Shown here in pieces: positions 42,711 to 51,071 of a stretch of 64,000 bases of DNA. The DNA lies in assembly GCA_019746355.1 (NCBI GenBank), contig JAIESC010000082.1:62001-126000 (forward strand), given 5' to 3'. The first letter of the stretch is position 1. Every line of letters starts with the position of its first letter. The notes beneath the pieces were generated by a model that searched no databases, was not told where the DNA came from, and saw only the letters and a list, made by a program, of their open reading frames with translations. The DNA comes from Xanthobacteraceae bacterium. Lineage in GTDB: Bacteria; Pseudomonadota; Alphaproteobacteria; Rhizobiales; Xanthobacteraceae. Made by a program: the position numbers and the translations under genes.

Positions 42711-42950
42711 GCTCGGGTGGTGTGCTCCCTCCCCCTGAAAGGGGAAGGGTCGGGGTGGGGGTCCGTTTGTGCGCATGACCGGGCCACACGCGAGGCGCTT
42801 TATTCATTGAATTCCTTTGCCGCGAATCATGCATTCACGCGCGCCTTCGACGCGCTGGGGCTAGCCGCTTCGGGACCTTCGATTTCGTACGCAAAGGGAC
42901 CCCCACCCCTACCCTCCCCCTTTCAGGGGCAGGGAGCGCACCGCCCGAGC
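42711..42950. mobile_element. MITE-like sequence with 54-bp terminal inverted repeats
   Basis: Arms at 42711-42764 and 42897-42950 are inverted copies with only a handful of mismatches. Each carries CCCTCCCCCT / AGGGGGAGGG and GGGTGGGGGTCC-type tracts and ends in GCTCGGG. About 132 nt of non-coding sequence lie between them. The unit occupies almost the entire gap between hyuB and hyuA. No transposase and no clear target duplication are seen. The arms are of a type I associate with intergenic repeats of Hyphomicrobiales. Confidence 0.6.
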
Positions 42951-42979
42951 GGCACCGAATGCGATAGGCAGCAACATTC

Positions 42980-45049
42980 ATGAGCACGCGCGGCGTCATT
43001 GTCGGGGTCGATGTCGGCGGCACGTTCACCGACCTGTTCCTGCTCGATGCGGGGAGCGGCACGTTCCGCACGGCGAAGGTGCCGTCGCGGCGTGGTGACG
43101 AGGCGCTGGGGTTTCTCAATGGACTGAGTGCGTTGGGTGGCGCAGCGGGGATGCAGTCGATCGTGCATGGCACGACGGTTGGGACCAATACGCTGTTGGA
43201 GCGGCGCGGGCCGAAGATCGGCGTGATTGCGACGCGCGGGTTTCGCGACACGCTGGAGATGCGGCGGCGTGATCGGCGCAGGACGTGGGGGCTGTGGGGC
43301 GATTTCGTGCCGATCGCCGATCGGGACATGCGGGTGGAGGTGAACGAGCGGACGTTGGCGGATGGGACGGTTCGCACGGTGCTCAACCCCGACGAAGTGC
43401 GACAGGCGGCGAAGGCGTTGCTGGAAAGAGGCGCGACGGCGCTCGCGATCACGTTCATCAATGCTTATGCGAATGCGGAGAACGAAAAGAGCGCGCTGAA
43501 AGCGGCGCGCGAGGTGTGGCCGAATGACTTTGTTACCGCGTCGCACGAGGTACTCTCCGAGATCCGCGAGTTCGAGCGCTCCTCGACCGCGGCGCTGAAC
43601 GCTTATCTGCAGCCGGTGGTGGCGAGCTATCTCGGCAAGCTCGATGCCGCGCTCGCGCAGCAGAGCTTTCCGGGCAAGCTGCACATCGTGCAGTCGAACG
43701 GCGGCATCATGTCGACCGCGACGGCGCGCAAGCTGCCGGTGCGGACCGCGCTGTCGGGGCCGGCCGCGGGCGTGGTGGCCGGCACCGCGATTGCGAAGGC
43801 GGCGGGCTACGACAACGTCATCACCTGCGACCTCGGCGGCACCTCGTTCGACGTGTCGGTGATCGCCGGCGGCAAGGCCGCGGTCGCGGCGCAGACCACG
43901 GTGGATTTCGGCCTGGTGATCCGCACGCCGATGATCGAGATCACCACGATCGGCGCGGGCGGCGGCTCGATCGCGTCGGTGGACCGCGGCGGGCTGCTGC
44001 AGGTCGGGCCGGAAAGCGCGGGCTCGGTGCCGGGGCCCGTTTGTTATGGCGCGGGCAACACGCGGCCGACGCTGACCGATGCGCAGGTTGTGCTCGGGCG
44101 GATCAATGCGCAGCGCCCGCTCGGCGGCGAGTTGAAGTCGCTCGATGTCGAAGCGGCGCGGCGCGCGATTGCCATGCATGTCGGCGAGCCGCTGAAGCTT
44201 TCCGTCGACGACGCGGCGGCGGCGATCGTGCGCGTCGCCGAGGCGCGGATGGCCGGTGCCATTCGCCTTGTTTCGATCGAGCGCGGGCATGATCCGGCGC
44301 GGTTCGTCGCCATGCCGTTCGGCGGCGGCGGCGCGCTGCATGCCGGCGCGCTCATTCGCGAGATCGGGCTGAAGGCCGCGCTGGTGCCGCGCTTTCCCGG
44401 CATCACCTCGGCGCTCGGCTGCGTGCTGGCGGACCTGCGCCACGACACGGTGCAGACGCTCAACGTGATGCTGGAAGGGCTCGACGCCGCGGCGCTCACG
44501 AAGCGCATGCAGGCAGCGGGCCGCGACGCCGCGGCGGTGATCGCGGCCGCCGGCGTTCCGGTCGAGCGGACCGACGTCATTTACGAGCTCGACATGCACT
44601 ATCTCGGCCAGACCCATACGGTGCCGGTGACGCTGCCGGTCGCCAGGGGTGCGGACGAGCGCGCGGACGACCTCGGCGTGAGCGAAGCGATGATCCGCGC
44701 GGCGTTCGAGGCGGCGTATCTTTCGTCGTTCAGCCGGCTGCTGCCCGGCCTCGCGACGCGGATCGTGTCGCTGCGGGTCGCGGCGATCGGCCGGCGGCCG
44801 GGCTTCGACTTTCAGGTGTTCACGCCCGACCGTTCGGCCTCGCTGGACAGTGCGAAGCGCGGCACCCGGCGCGTCTGGTTCACGGGCGGCTTCCGCGACA
44901 CCGCGATCTGGTCGCGGCTCGAGCTTCCCGCCGATGCGCGGATCGAGGGCCCGGCGATCCTCGAGCAGCCCGACGCCACCACGGTGATCGAGCCGGGGCT
45001 TGCCGGCCGCATCGACGCCCTCGGCAACCTGATCGTGGAGCGCGCCTGA
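42980..45049 (+). CDS. hyuA: Hydantoinase A / 5-oxoprolinase-type ATPase subunit, second copy
   Basis: 689-residue ATPase subunit. [20 protein letters not shown] at residue 10, SIVHGTTVGTNTLLERRGPK near 56, [20 protein letters not shown] and VITCDLGGTSFDVSVIAGG near 255-295, GAGGGSIASVDRGGLLQVG near 325, and PFGGGGALHAGALIREIGLK near 450. Compared with the first HyuA it has a distinct N-terminal region with the Arg-rich EMRRRDRRRTWGLWG, resembling N-methylhydantoinase or acetone-carboxylase-type members. Codon choice in the first 500 nt has more G-ending, less optimised codons than neighbours. The stop overlaps the next start (TGATG). Confidence 0.92.
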   Translation: MSTRGVIVGVDVGGTFTDLFLLDAGSGTFRTAKVPSRRGDEALGFLNGLSALGGAAGMQSIVHGTTVGTNTLLERRGPKIGVIATRGFRDTLEMRRRDRRRTWGLWGDFVPIADRDMRVEVNERTLADGTVRTVLNPDEVRQAAKALLERGATALAITFINAYANAENEKSALKAAREVWPNDFVTASHEVLSEIREFERSSTAALNAYLQPVVASYLGKLDAALAQQSFPGKLHIVQSNGGIMSTATARKLPVRTALSGPAAGVVAGTAIAKAAGYDNVITCDLGGTSFDVSVIAGGKAAVAAQTTVDFGLVIRTPMIEITTIGAGGGSIASVDRGGLLQVGPESAGSVPGPVCYGAGNTRPTLTDAQVVLGRINAQRPLGGELKSLDVEAARRAIAMHVGEPLKLSVDDAAAAIVRVAEARMAGAIRLVSIERGHDPARFVAMPFGGGGALHAGALIREIGLKAALVPRFPGITSALGCVLADLRHDTVQTLNVMLEGLDAAALTKRMQAAGRDAAAVIAAAGVPVERTDVIYELDMHYLGQTHTVPVTLPVARGADERADDLGVSEAMIRAAFEAAYLSSFSRLLPGLATRIVSLRVAAIGRRPGFDFQVFTPDRSASLDSAKRGTRRVWFTGGFRDTAIWSRLELPADARIEGPAILEQPDATTVIEPGLAGRIDALGNLIVERA

Positions 45050-45648
45050 TGAAGCCTGCCACCAGCGCACTCATTCTCGGCGACCTGCAGAACGACTTCC
45101 TGCATCCCGACGGCGCGTACGGCCGCGCCAAGCAGAGCCATCCTTCGATCGCAGCATTGCCCGGCAAGCTCGCGCCGCTCGTTGGTGCCGCGCGCGAACG
45201 CGGCGTGCTGACGGTCGCGACGCTGTTCACGCTGGTGCCCGGCCGCGGCGGTGAGCCGATCATCTCGCCGCATCTGAAGGCGCTGCGGCCGTTCCTCAAG
45301 AAGGGCGACTTCGCGCCGGGCTCCTTCGGCCAGCAGCTGGTCGATGCGCTGGCGCCGGCCGACGTGCATGTCGAGAAGATCGCCTATTCGGCGTTTCACG
45401 CCTCGCGGCTCGAATGGGTGCTGAAGAAGTGCGGCGTCGAGCAGCTCTATTTCACCGGCATCGTCACCAACGGCGGCGTCGCCTCGACGGTGCGCGACGC
45501 GCATGTGCGCGAGTTCGAATGCACGGTGATCGAGGACGGCTGCGCGGCGTTCGGCGAGGAGATCCACCGCGCCGCGATCGAGGGCCTGAAGCCGGTGGCG
45601 AAGATGACGACGATTGCCGAGCTGCTGCGGACGCTGACCGCTCGCTAA
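45049..45648 (+). CDS. Isochorismatase-fold hydrolase with Gly at the catalytic Cys position
   Basis: 199-residue cytosolic Rossmann-like hydrolase. Conserved D12 in LILGDLQNDF and K110 in VEKIAYSAF match two members of the catalytic triad. Where amidases of this fold have Cys (TNVC), this protein reads TNGG with Gly143 (codon GGC at 45475-45477). C128 is nearby but not in the right place. EntB- and PhzD-type isochorismatases also lack the Cys, so a non-amidase hydrolysis is more likely. The position directly after a HyuBA pair mimics N-methylhydantoin / N-carbamoylsarcosine pathways, where a Cys amidase would be expected. Coupled to hyuA by TGATG. Confidence 0.85.
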   Translation: MKPATSALILGDLQNDFLHPDGAYGRAKQSHPSIAALPGKLAPLVGAARERGVLTVATLFTLVPGRGGEPIISPHLKALRPFLKKGDFAPGSFGQQLVDALAPADVHVEKIAYSAFHASRLEWVLKKCGVEQLYFTGIVTNGGVASTVRDAHVREFECTVIEDGCAAFGEEIHRAAIEGLKPVAKMTTIAELLRTLTAR

Positions 45649-45673
45649 CGGGTTCCTGAAATGGCCCAGGGCG

Positions 45674-45775
45674 TCATTCCGGGGCGCGCCGAAGGCGCGA
45701 ACCCGGAATCCAGTTTCAAAGGGACTCCTCCTGAACTGGATTCCGGGCCCGCCGCTTCGCGGCGTCCCGGAATGA
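45674..45775. repeat. Double-hairpin palindromic element, copy 7
   Basis: Left stem CGCGCC-gaa-GGCGCG, right stem GCCGC-ttc-GCGGC, almost the same hairpins as copy 6. It starts 25 nt after the hydrolase stop. Confidence 0.9.
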
Positions 45776-45831
45776 CCGCGGGAGATACGCGTCGTTAACC
45801 TGGTTTCGGCTCTGACTGTCTGAACAACACG

Positions 45832-46602
45832 ATGGCAACGGGCTTCACCAAGGCGATCCTTGCGCGAGGCATGAGCCTCGCCTCCCGCACCCGGCTGGTG
45901 TTTCTGGTGACGGCGCTCACGCTGCTGGCCGAGCCGATTCTGCCGAACCGGTCGTGGTTCGTCCCCTCGCTGGAGTGGTCGCTGTGGGACAGCCTTCGCT
46001 CCGGCATTGCCGCGGAGCCGTATCTGGTGCCCGGCGTCACGGGCCTTGCGACGATCCTCAACATCGGCTTTGCGTGCTGGTTCACCCAATCGGCTTTCAA
46101 GGTTCACCACGCAGCGGCAACCGCCGACCGGCCGCCGTTTGCTGTATTCGCGCTGCGGTTTTCCGCCGCCCTCGTTCCGTTGCTGGTGATCTGTGTTGCG
46201 GCGGGCGCGCTGCTGCTGCTCGTCGCGTCCGCGCTGTTCGTTGTTTCGCCGCTGGCCGAAAAGGTCGTGGTGCTGACGATCGCCGTGCTCGCCGCGCCGG
46301 CCTTCGCGGTCGTATATTCGTTCCTGCTGTATTGGTCGTATCTGACGAAATCGCTCGCCGAGCTGCTCGCCGCGGCGTTGCGATCGCTGAAAATCCACGG
46401 CCGCGCCGCGTACGGGATTTTTGCCCTGACCGTCGGCTTTCGGCTGCTGGGCCTGGTGGGGTGGTACGCGGCGTTGTCCGCGCCGGTCGCCACCCCTCTG
46501 CGGCTGCTTGCGGCTTCGCTCATCATGAGCAGCGTCATCATGTTCATTCGCGGCGTCAGGTTCGAGTTTCTGTATGTCCGCGAGACGCAGCCGCCAACGT
46601 AG
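45832..46602 (+). CDS. Hypothetical membrane protein
   Basis: 256-residue integral membrane protein of no recognised family. About six hydrophobic segments are visible (LVFLVTALTLLAEPILP, GVTGLATILNIGFACWFTQS, LVPLLVICVAAGALLLLVAS, VVVLTIAVLAAPAFAVVYSF, FALTVGFRLLGLVGWYAALS, LRLLAASLIMSSVIMFIRGV). The short C-terminus RFEFLYVRETQPPT is probably cytosolic. ATG start without a strong ribosome-binding site. It stands alone after repeat copy 7 and before a gene-poor stretch, so no function can be inferred. Confidence 0.72.
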   Translation: MATGFTKAILARGMSLASRTRLVFLVTALTLLAEPILPNRSWFVPSLEWSLWDSLRSGIAAEPYLVPGVTGLATILNIGFACWFTQSAFKVHHAAATADRPPFAVFALRFSAALVPLLVICVAAGALLLLVASALFVVSPLAEKVVVLTIAVLAAPAFAVVYSFLLYWSYLTKSLAELLAAALRSLKIHGRAAYGIFALTVGFRLLGLVGWYAALSAPVATPLRLLAASLIMSSVIMFIRGVRFEFLYVRETQPPT

Positions 46603-47047
46603 CTGCGGCCGGGGCACGGCATGAGCAGGCGCGGCAATCCCAAGTTGTGAAGGCAAACCTCGTCGTGGCAATCCATCGATCCGGGCGTTTCGCTGCGTTG
46701 TAACAACAACGGTTTCAGGTGGGTTTGTTCTGCCAACCTGCTATCGATGGTTGCGGCAGGCGTAGGTGGGCAAAGCCGCCAACGGGTCCGCGCAAAGCGC
46801 GGCCCCGTTGGCGCCTTGGCCCACTCCACGGCGCTGCGCGAGTCGCAAGGGCGTGCGTCCGTAACTGATTCACGTTTCAAACAGCCCGGCGAACGTGCGT
46901 CAGCGCTCCGGGAAATCATCGGCACCCGGCCGCCGTCCGTCCTGTCCGCCTCGAAAAGTCCCGGATAATCGCCCGCCCGAATACGCTTCGGGCCAGGGGC
47001 AGGCAGACTAACCCTCCGGCAGTCCTGCTCTTCGCCAGGCCTCCGCC
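46603..47047. other. Gene-poor stretch
   Basis: 445 nt between the membrane protein and the methyltransferase remnant. It contains the long hairpin at 46766-46825. Small reading frames here have no family features. The missing front of the methyltransferase is not recognisable in it. Confidence 0.5.
46766..46825. repeat. Long palindrome (about 28-bp stem)
   Basis: Arms GTGGGCAAAGCCGCCAACGG... and ...CCGTTGGCGCCTTGGCCCAC pair over about 28 bp with two or three mismatches around an AAA loop. It is an isolated palindromic repeat of the type found between genes in Bradyrhizobium relatives. No other copy is in this window. Confidence 0.7.
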
Positions 47048-47305
47048 ATGGGGGCAAAGACCTTCGGCTCGATGTCCACCGTGACGGCGAACCGCCGCAC
47101 GGTGAAGGTCGGCGACGCGCCGCATCACGGCAAGATGATGGACCTGCTGATGCTGACGGTGACCGGCGGCATGGAGCGAACAGTTGACCAGTTCGAATCA
47201 CTGGTCGCCGCCGCCGGTTTCAAGTTTATGCGGGTCATTCCGACGGCGACGCATCAAAGTATCGTCGAAGCCGCACCGGCGCAGGAGCGGGATTTCGCTG
47301 TCTGA
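47048..47305 (+). pseudogene. C-terminal remnant of a SAM-dependent O-methyltransferase
   Basis: 85 codons that read like the last quarter of a family-2 (plant-type) O-methyltransferase: a metal/substrate-proximal KMMDLLMLTVTGGMERTVDQ, then FESLVAAAGFKFMRVIPTAT and a terminal SIVEAAPA. The SAM-binding core is missing. The preceding codons (MGAKTFGSMSTVTANRRTVK) do not fit the family. It is a decayed gene; whether a short peptide is made is unknown. Confidence 0.68.
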
Positions 47306-47337
47306 GGGTCGCGCAGGCGCTGGACGGTGATTTTCCC

Positions 47338-49518
47338 TCAAGCCGAGCGCGCCGCGCGTCCACCGACGGCTTCGGTGATCGCCTGCTCCAGCGCATCGAG
47401 CTGGTAGGGCTTCAGCAGGATCGAGAAGCCCTCGACCGCCGCCTTCTGCGCCGCATTGCTGTAGCCGGTCGCCAGCAGAACGGTGAGCGACGGATGCCGG
47501 GCGCGCAGCGTGCGCGCGAGCTCCACGCCGTCCATGCCGCCGGGCATCACGATATCGGTGAACACCAGATCGAACGTCTCGCCCGACGCCAACAGCTCCA
47601 GGGCCGGCTCCGCGGCGCCCACGTGCCTGACCGTGCAGCCGATGCTCTCGAGCATGGCGGCGGCGGCCTCGGCCACGTCGCTGTTGTCCTCCACCAGCAG
47701 CACCTTGCTGCCGGGCTTGAGCCGCGCTTCGCCGGCCGCGCTTTCGGCGGTGCGCTGCTCGGCGCGCTGCAGGAACAGCGTGACCGTCGTGCCGCTGCCG
47801 TGGGCGCTTGCGATCGTCACCGCGCCGCCGTTCTGCTTGGCGAAGCCGTAAACCTGGGCGAGGCCCAGTCCCGTGCCGCGCCCGACCTCCTTGGTGGTGA
47901 AGAACGGCTCGAACACCCGCGGCAGGTGTTCGGGGGCGATGCCCGGGCCGTTGTCGTGCACCGACAGCGCAACGAACTCGCCGGCCAGACGATCGGTCTC
48001 CGGGTCGTCGGCCGAGAGCGTCCGGTTTCGCGCCGCAATCGTCACCTTGCCGCCTTGGGGCATGGCGTCGCGCGCGTTCAGCACGATGTTGACCAGCGAC
48101 AGCTCCAGGTCGCCGGCGTCAGCCTGAAGCGGCCAGACCGCGGCCGGAATATCGCTGCTCAGGTCGACCCGTTCCGGCAATGACGGCTTGAGCAGGTCGA
48201 CAAGCTTGGCCACGAACGGGCCAAGCTCGATCGACCTCGACTGAACCAGCCTCCGGCGCGAAAACGTCAGAAGCTTTCGCGTCAGCGCCTCGCCGTTCTG
48301 CGCCGCATGCTCGATCGCCGATATCTGCCGGTCAGCACCGATGCCCGCGGCCTTGCGTTTCAAGAGCTCGACGTTGCCGCTGATCACCATCAGCATGTTG
48401 TTGAAGTCGTGCGCCACGCCACCGGTGAGCTGGCCGAGCGCTTCCATCTTCTGCGACTGCCGCAAGCTCTGCTCGACCATCTGCCGGCGGGCGACCTCGC
48501 CCTGCCATTGCTCGACGAGCCGTTGCTCGTTGCGCAGGCGCCGCAGGGCCAAGAGGCTTACGGAAAACAACGCCACGGCGGCGGCCACGGCAAAGGCGCC
48601 GAATATCAGGAGGTCGAGCAGCCAGATCCGCCGCAAGCTGGTGAGGCTCAGCCCGTAGCTGACATAGACCGGATAGCTTCCCACCGGCACGACGGAATAG
48701 AGGCGCTCGATACCGTCCATCTCCGCGACCGTGCGGATGGTCGAAGCGCCGCCGCGGATCGCCTGCATGAAGCCGCTCGAGGGCGACAGCTTCGGCGCCA
48801 TGCTCGTCGCGGGGGGCTGACGCAGCAGCACCGCGCCGTCGGTTCGCGCCAGCGTGACGGAATTCTCCTCAACGGCGATGATGCTGCTGTAGAACTCGGA
48901 AAACCGGTCGAGCGAGACGGCAACCGTGATCGCGCCGTCGAACTGGCCATCCGGTGTCAAACGGGCGCGGGCGACGATGATGACGCGATCACCGGTGACC
49001 CGGCCGACGATCGGCTCACCGATGTAAGTGCCGACCGGCACCTCTTTGAGCGCCTTGAAATAGGCACGATCGGACATGTCGAGGTCGGGGACCGGGAACG
49101 CGTTGGAAACGCCGGCCGGCTTGCCGTCCGCTGCGACCAGGACGATCGAGGTCACGAGGTGCTGCCGCCGCGTCAGGCGGGCGAGATAGCGCTGCACGTC
49201 CTCGGAGCCGCGGACCGCGGCCCAGTCCATGTTGCTGATCCGCTCCTCGATCTGATCGATGATCAGCTCGTGGGCCTCAAACACCTTCAGCGCATGCTCG
49301 CGCAGGATCTGCGCCGTGCGCGCGCCTTGCTGAAGCGCCTGGTTGTAGGTTTCCCGCCAATCGAGCCAGGCGGCGGAAGCCAGAACCACCGCCGGGCCGA
49401 CCACCGACAGCACCAGCAGCAGCCGGAGAATGCCGATCGCGCCGCCGATCCTTCCGCCGTGCAGACGCAGACCTGCGGGGGCCGCGTGGTGATCAGCGCT
49501 GGAGCTTCGCTGGAGCAT
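47338..49518 (-). CDS. Hybrid sensor histidine kinase with Cache-type sensor and C-terminal receiver
   Basis: 726 residues. A membrane helix (IGILRLLLVLSVVGPAVVLA) opens a periplasmic double-Cache sensor (about 55-290; SDRAYFKALKEVPVGTYIGE). A second helix follows (LLIFGAFAVAAAVALFSVSL). Then come the H box LTGGVAHDFNNML, N box NIVLNARDAMPQGG, G1 DNGPGIAPEH, F box FEPFFTTKEVGRGTGLGL, and a receiver with phospho-Asp in VFTDIVMPGGMDG and Lys in SILLKPYQLD. The kinase is complete, of the HisKA/HATPase class common in rhizobia. No separate response-regulator gene is adjacent. The signal is unknown; Cache domains often bind organic acids or amino acids. Confidence 0.93.
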   Translation of the reverse strand: MLQRSSSADHHAAPAGLRLHGGRIGGAIGILRLLLVLSVVGPAVVLASAAWLDWRETYNQALQQGARTAQILREHALKVFEAHELIIDQIEERISNMDWAAVRGSEDVQRYLARLTRRQHLVTSIVLVAADGKPAGVSNAFPVPDLDMSDRAYFKALKEVPVGTYIGEPIVGRVTGDRVIIVARARLTPDGQFDGAITVAVSLDRFSEFYSSIIAVEENSVTLARTDGAVLLRQPPATSMAPKLSPSSGFMQAIRGGASTIRTVAEMDGIERLYSVVPVGSYPVYVSYGLSLTSLRRIWLLDLLIFGAFAVAAAVALFSVSLLALRRLRNEQRLVEQWQGEVARRQMVEQSLRQSQKMEALGQLTGGVAHDFNNMLMVISGNVELLKRKAAGIGADRQISAIEHAAQNGEALTRKLLTFSRRRLVQSRSIELGPFVAKLVDLLKPSLPERVDLSSDIPAAVWPLQADAGDLELSLVNIVLNARDAMPQGGKVTIAARNRTLSADDPETDRLAGEFVALSVHDNGPGIAPEHLPRVFEPFFTTKEVGRGTGLGLAQVYGFAKQNGGAVTIASAHGSGTTVTLFLQRAEQRTAESAAGEARLKPGSKVLLVEDNSDVAEAAAAMLESIGCTVRHVGAAEPALELLASGETFDLVFTDIVMPGGMDGVELARTLRARHPSLTVLLATGYSNAAQKAAVEGFSILLKPYQLDALEQAITEAVGGRAARSA

Positions 49519-49631
49519 CGATCCTGCCGCCCATCAGATCGAAAACGCGCGGCAAATCATGCCGCGCAGCCCGCATCATAGCGATGTCGGTTCGATTCCG
49601 GACACAAATTTGGGCGCGAAAGGGGCCGAAA

Positions 49632-49992
49632 TCAGGCGTCCAGCCCGCCACGGCTGGTTCCGAGCCCTTTCATGAAGCGACTGCGGATCAGAGTCGGATC
49701 GCGCAGTGTCTGATCGGGCCGGGCTTGTCGTCGATCTTGGCGGCCAAAGCGGCGGCCTGCCTTCGGTGAAGCAGCGATCCAGCAATTGCATAACCAGCAA
49801 TTGCATAAAATGCTCCTCATCGCGCACCCAATGGCTGTTGGGAATGCCCGCGCCCTTCGCCACCGCAGCGACGTCGGTGACGCCCGCGGTCGCAGTCTGC
49901 CGCTTGCCGGTGATCTGGCAGATGCCGTTGTCGCAGATGATGAGGCCCATTCGCGACGGCTCCCACTTTCTCCCACTTGGGCCCGCAAACAA
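49632..49992 (-). pseudogene. Frameshifted C-terminal remnant of a TPP-dependent decarboxylase-type enzyme
   Basis: One frame encodes MGLIICDNGICQITGKRQTA followed by VAKGAGIPNSHWVRDEEHF, which is the TPP-binding C-terminal domain of a sulfopyruvate/phosphonopyruvate decarboxylase-type subunit (DNG in the metal motif). The homology then continues in a second frame (AAKIDDKPGPI) and a third (LRDPTLIRSRFMKGLGTSRG ending at the stop). At least two frameshifts therefore break it. The first half of the domain is absent. It is clearly non-functional. Confidence 0.75.
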
Positions 49993-50080
49993 AACGAGCG
50001 TTTATCTATCACGTGGAATGCGCGACAGTATCCCGCTCACCGGAAACCAATATCCGGAGCGGATGGAGGAGAGCAAACGC

Positions 50081-51061
50081 ATGCCGACGCGCCGATGGTG
50101 CCTGTTCTTGCTGGCTTGTGGACTGGCCCTGATGGGCGCAACGCCCGGTTGGGCGCAGGGCGACTATCCCAGCCGGCCGATCACGCTGGTCGTGCCCTAT
50201 GCCGCCGGCGGCGGCAACGACATCATGGCGCGCGTCGCCGCCGATAGGATGAGCCCGGTGCTCGGCCAGCAGATCGTCATCGAAAACCGCGGCGGCGCCG
50301 GCGGCTCGATCGCCACGCGCGCGGTCGCCAAGGCCGCGCCGGACGGCTACACGCTGGTGCTCGGCGGCACCGGAACGCTGGCGATCAATCCGACGCTCTA
50401 CGGCAATGTCGGCTATGACCCGCGCAAGGACTTCGAGCCGGTCGGCCTGATCGGCACCAGCGCGCTGGTGCTGGTGGTGCATCCTTCAGTGCCCGCGAAA
50501 GACGTCAAGGAGCTGATCGCCCACGCGAAGGCCAATCCTGGCAAGCTCACCTTTGCGTCCGCCGGCGCCGGCAGCGGCATTCATCTCGCCGCGGAATACT
50601 TCCGCTTCCAGGCCGGCATCGAGATGGTGCATGTGCCCTACAAGGGCTCGGGCCCGGCGCTGACCGATCTCGTCGGCGGTCACGTGTCGATGTATTTCAG
50701 CTCCATGCCGCCGGCGATCCAGCTGGTGAAGGAGGGCAAGATCCGCGCGCTGGCGGTGACCGGGCTCACCCGCTCGCCGATCTTCCCGGAGATGCCGACC
50801 ATCGCGGAAAGCGCCCTGCCCGGCTTCGAGGCGGTTCTGCACTACGGCATCGTCGCGCCGGCCGGCACGCCGAAGCCGATCATCGCCAAGCTCAACGCGG
50901 CGCTGCGGCAGGCGGTGACGTCCGCCGAGTTGAAGCAGAAGCTCGCCGCTGACGGCACCGAGCCGCTGCCGTCGACGCCCGGGGAATACGCAACGGACAT
51001 CGACAAGGAAGAGACCAAGTGGTCTGCCATCGTCAAGAAATCCGGCGCCAAAGCCGAATGA
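50081..51061 (+). CDS. TctC/Bug-type solute-binding protein, tandem copy 1
   Basis: 326-residue periplasmic binding protein. The signal peptide RRWCLFLLACGLALMGATPG ending in WAQ precedes DYPSRPITLVVPYAAGGGND, IVIENRGGAGGSIATRAVAK, PTLYGNVGYDPRKDFEPVGL, VPYKGSGPALTDLVGGHVSM and YGIVAPAGTPKPIIAKLNAA. GGAGGA lies 10 nt before the chosen ATG; an earlier in-frame ATG would add six residues. No TctAB membrane genes nearby. A close paralogue follows after 10 nt. Ligand unknown, probably a carboxylate. Confidence 0.93.
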   Translation: MPTRRWCLFLLACGLALMGATPGWAQGDYPSRPITLVVPYAAGGGNDIMARVAADRMSPVLGQQIVIENRGGAGGSIATRAVAKAAPDGYTLVLGGTGTLAINPTLYGNVGYDPRKDFEPVGLIGTSALVLVVHPSVPAKDVKELIAHAKANPGKLTFASAGAGSGIHLAAEYFRFQAGIEMVHVPYKGSGPALTDLVGGHVSMYFSSMPPAIQLVKEGKIRALAVTGLTRSPIFPEMPTIAESALPGFEAVLHYGIVAPAGTPKPIIAKLNAALRQAVTSAELKQKLAADGTEPLPSTPGEYATDIDKEETKWSAIVKKSGAKAE

Positions 51062-51071
51062 AAGCGGCGGA

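Noticed and set aside
45049..45648. Call as N-carbamoylsarcosine amidase from context
   Set aside because: The catalytic Cys is replaced by Gly, so only the fold is named.
46747..46968. 73-codon plus-strand frame
   Set aside because: Overlaps the long palindrome at 46766-46825 and shows no conserved features.
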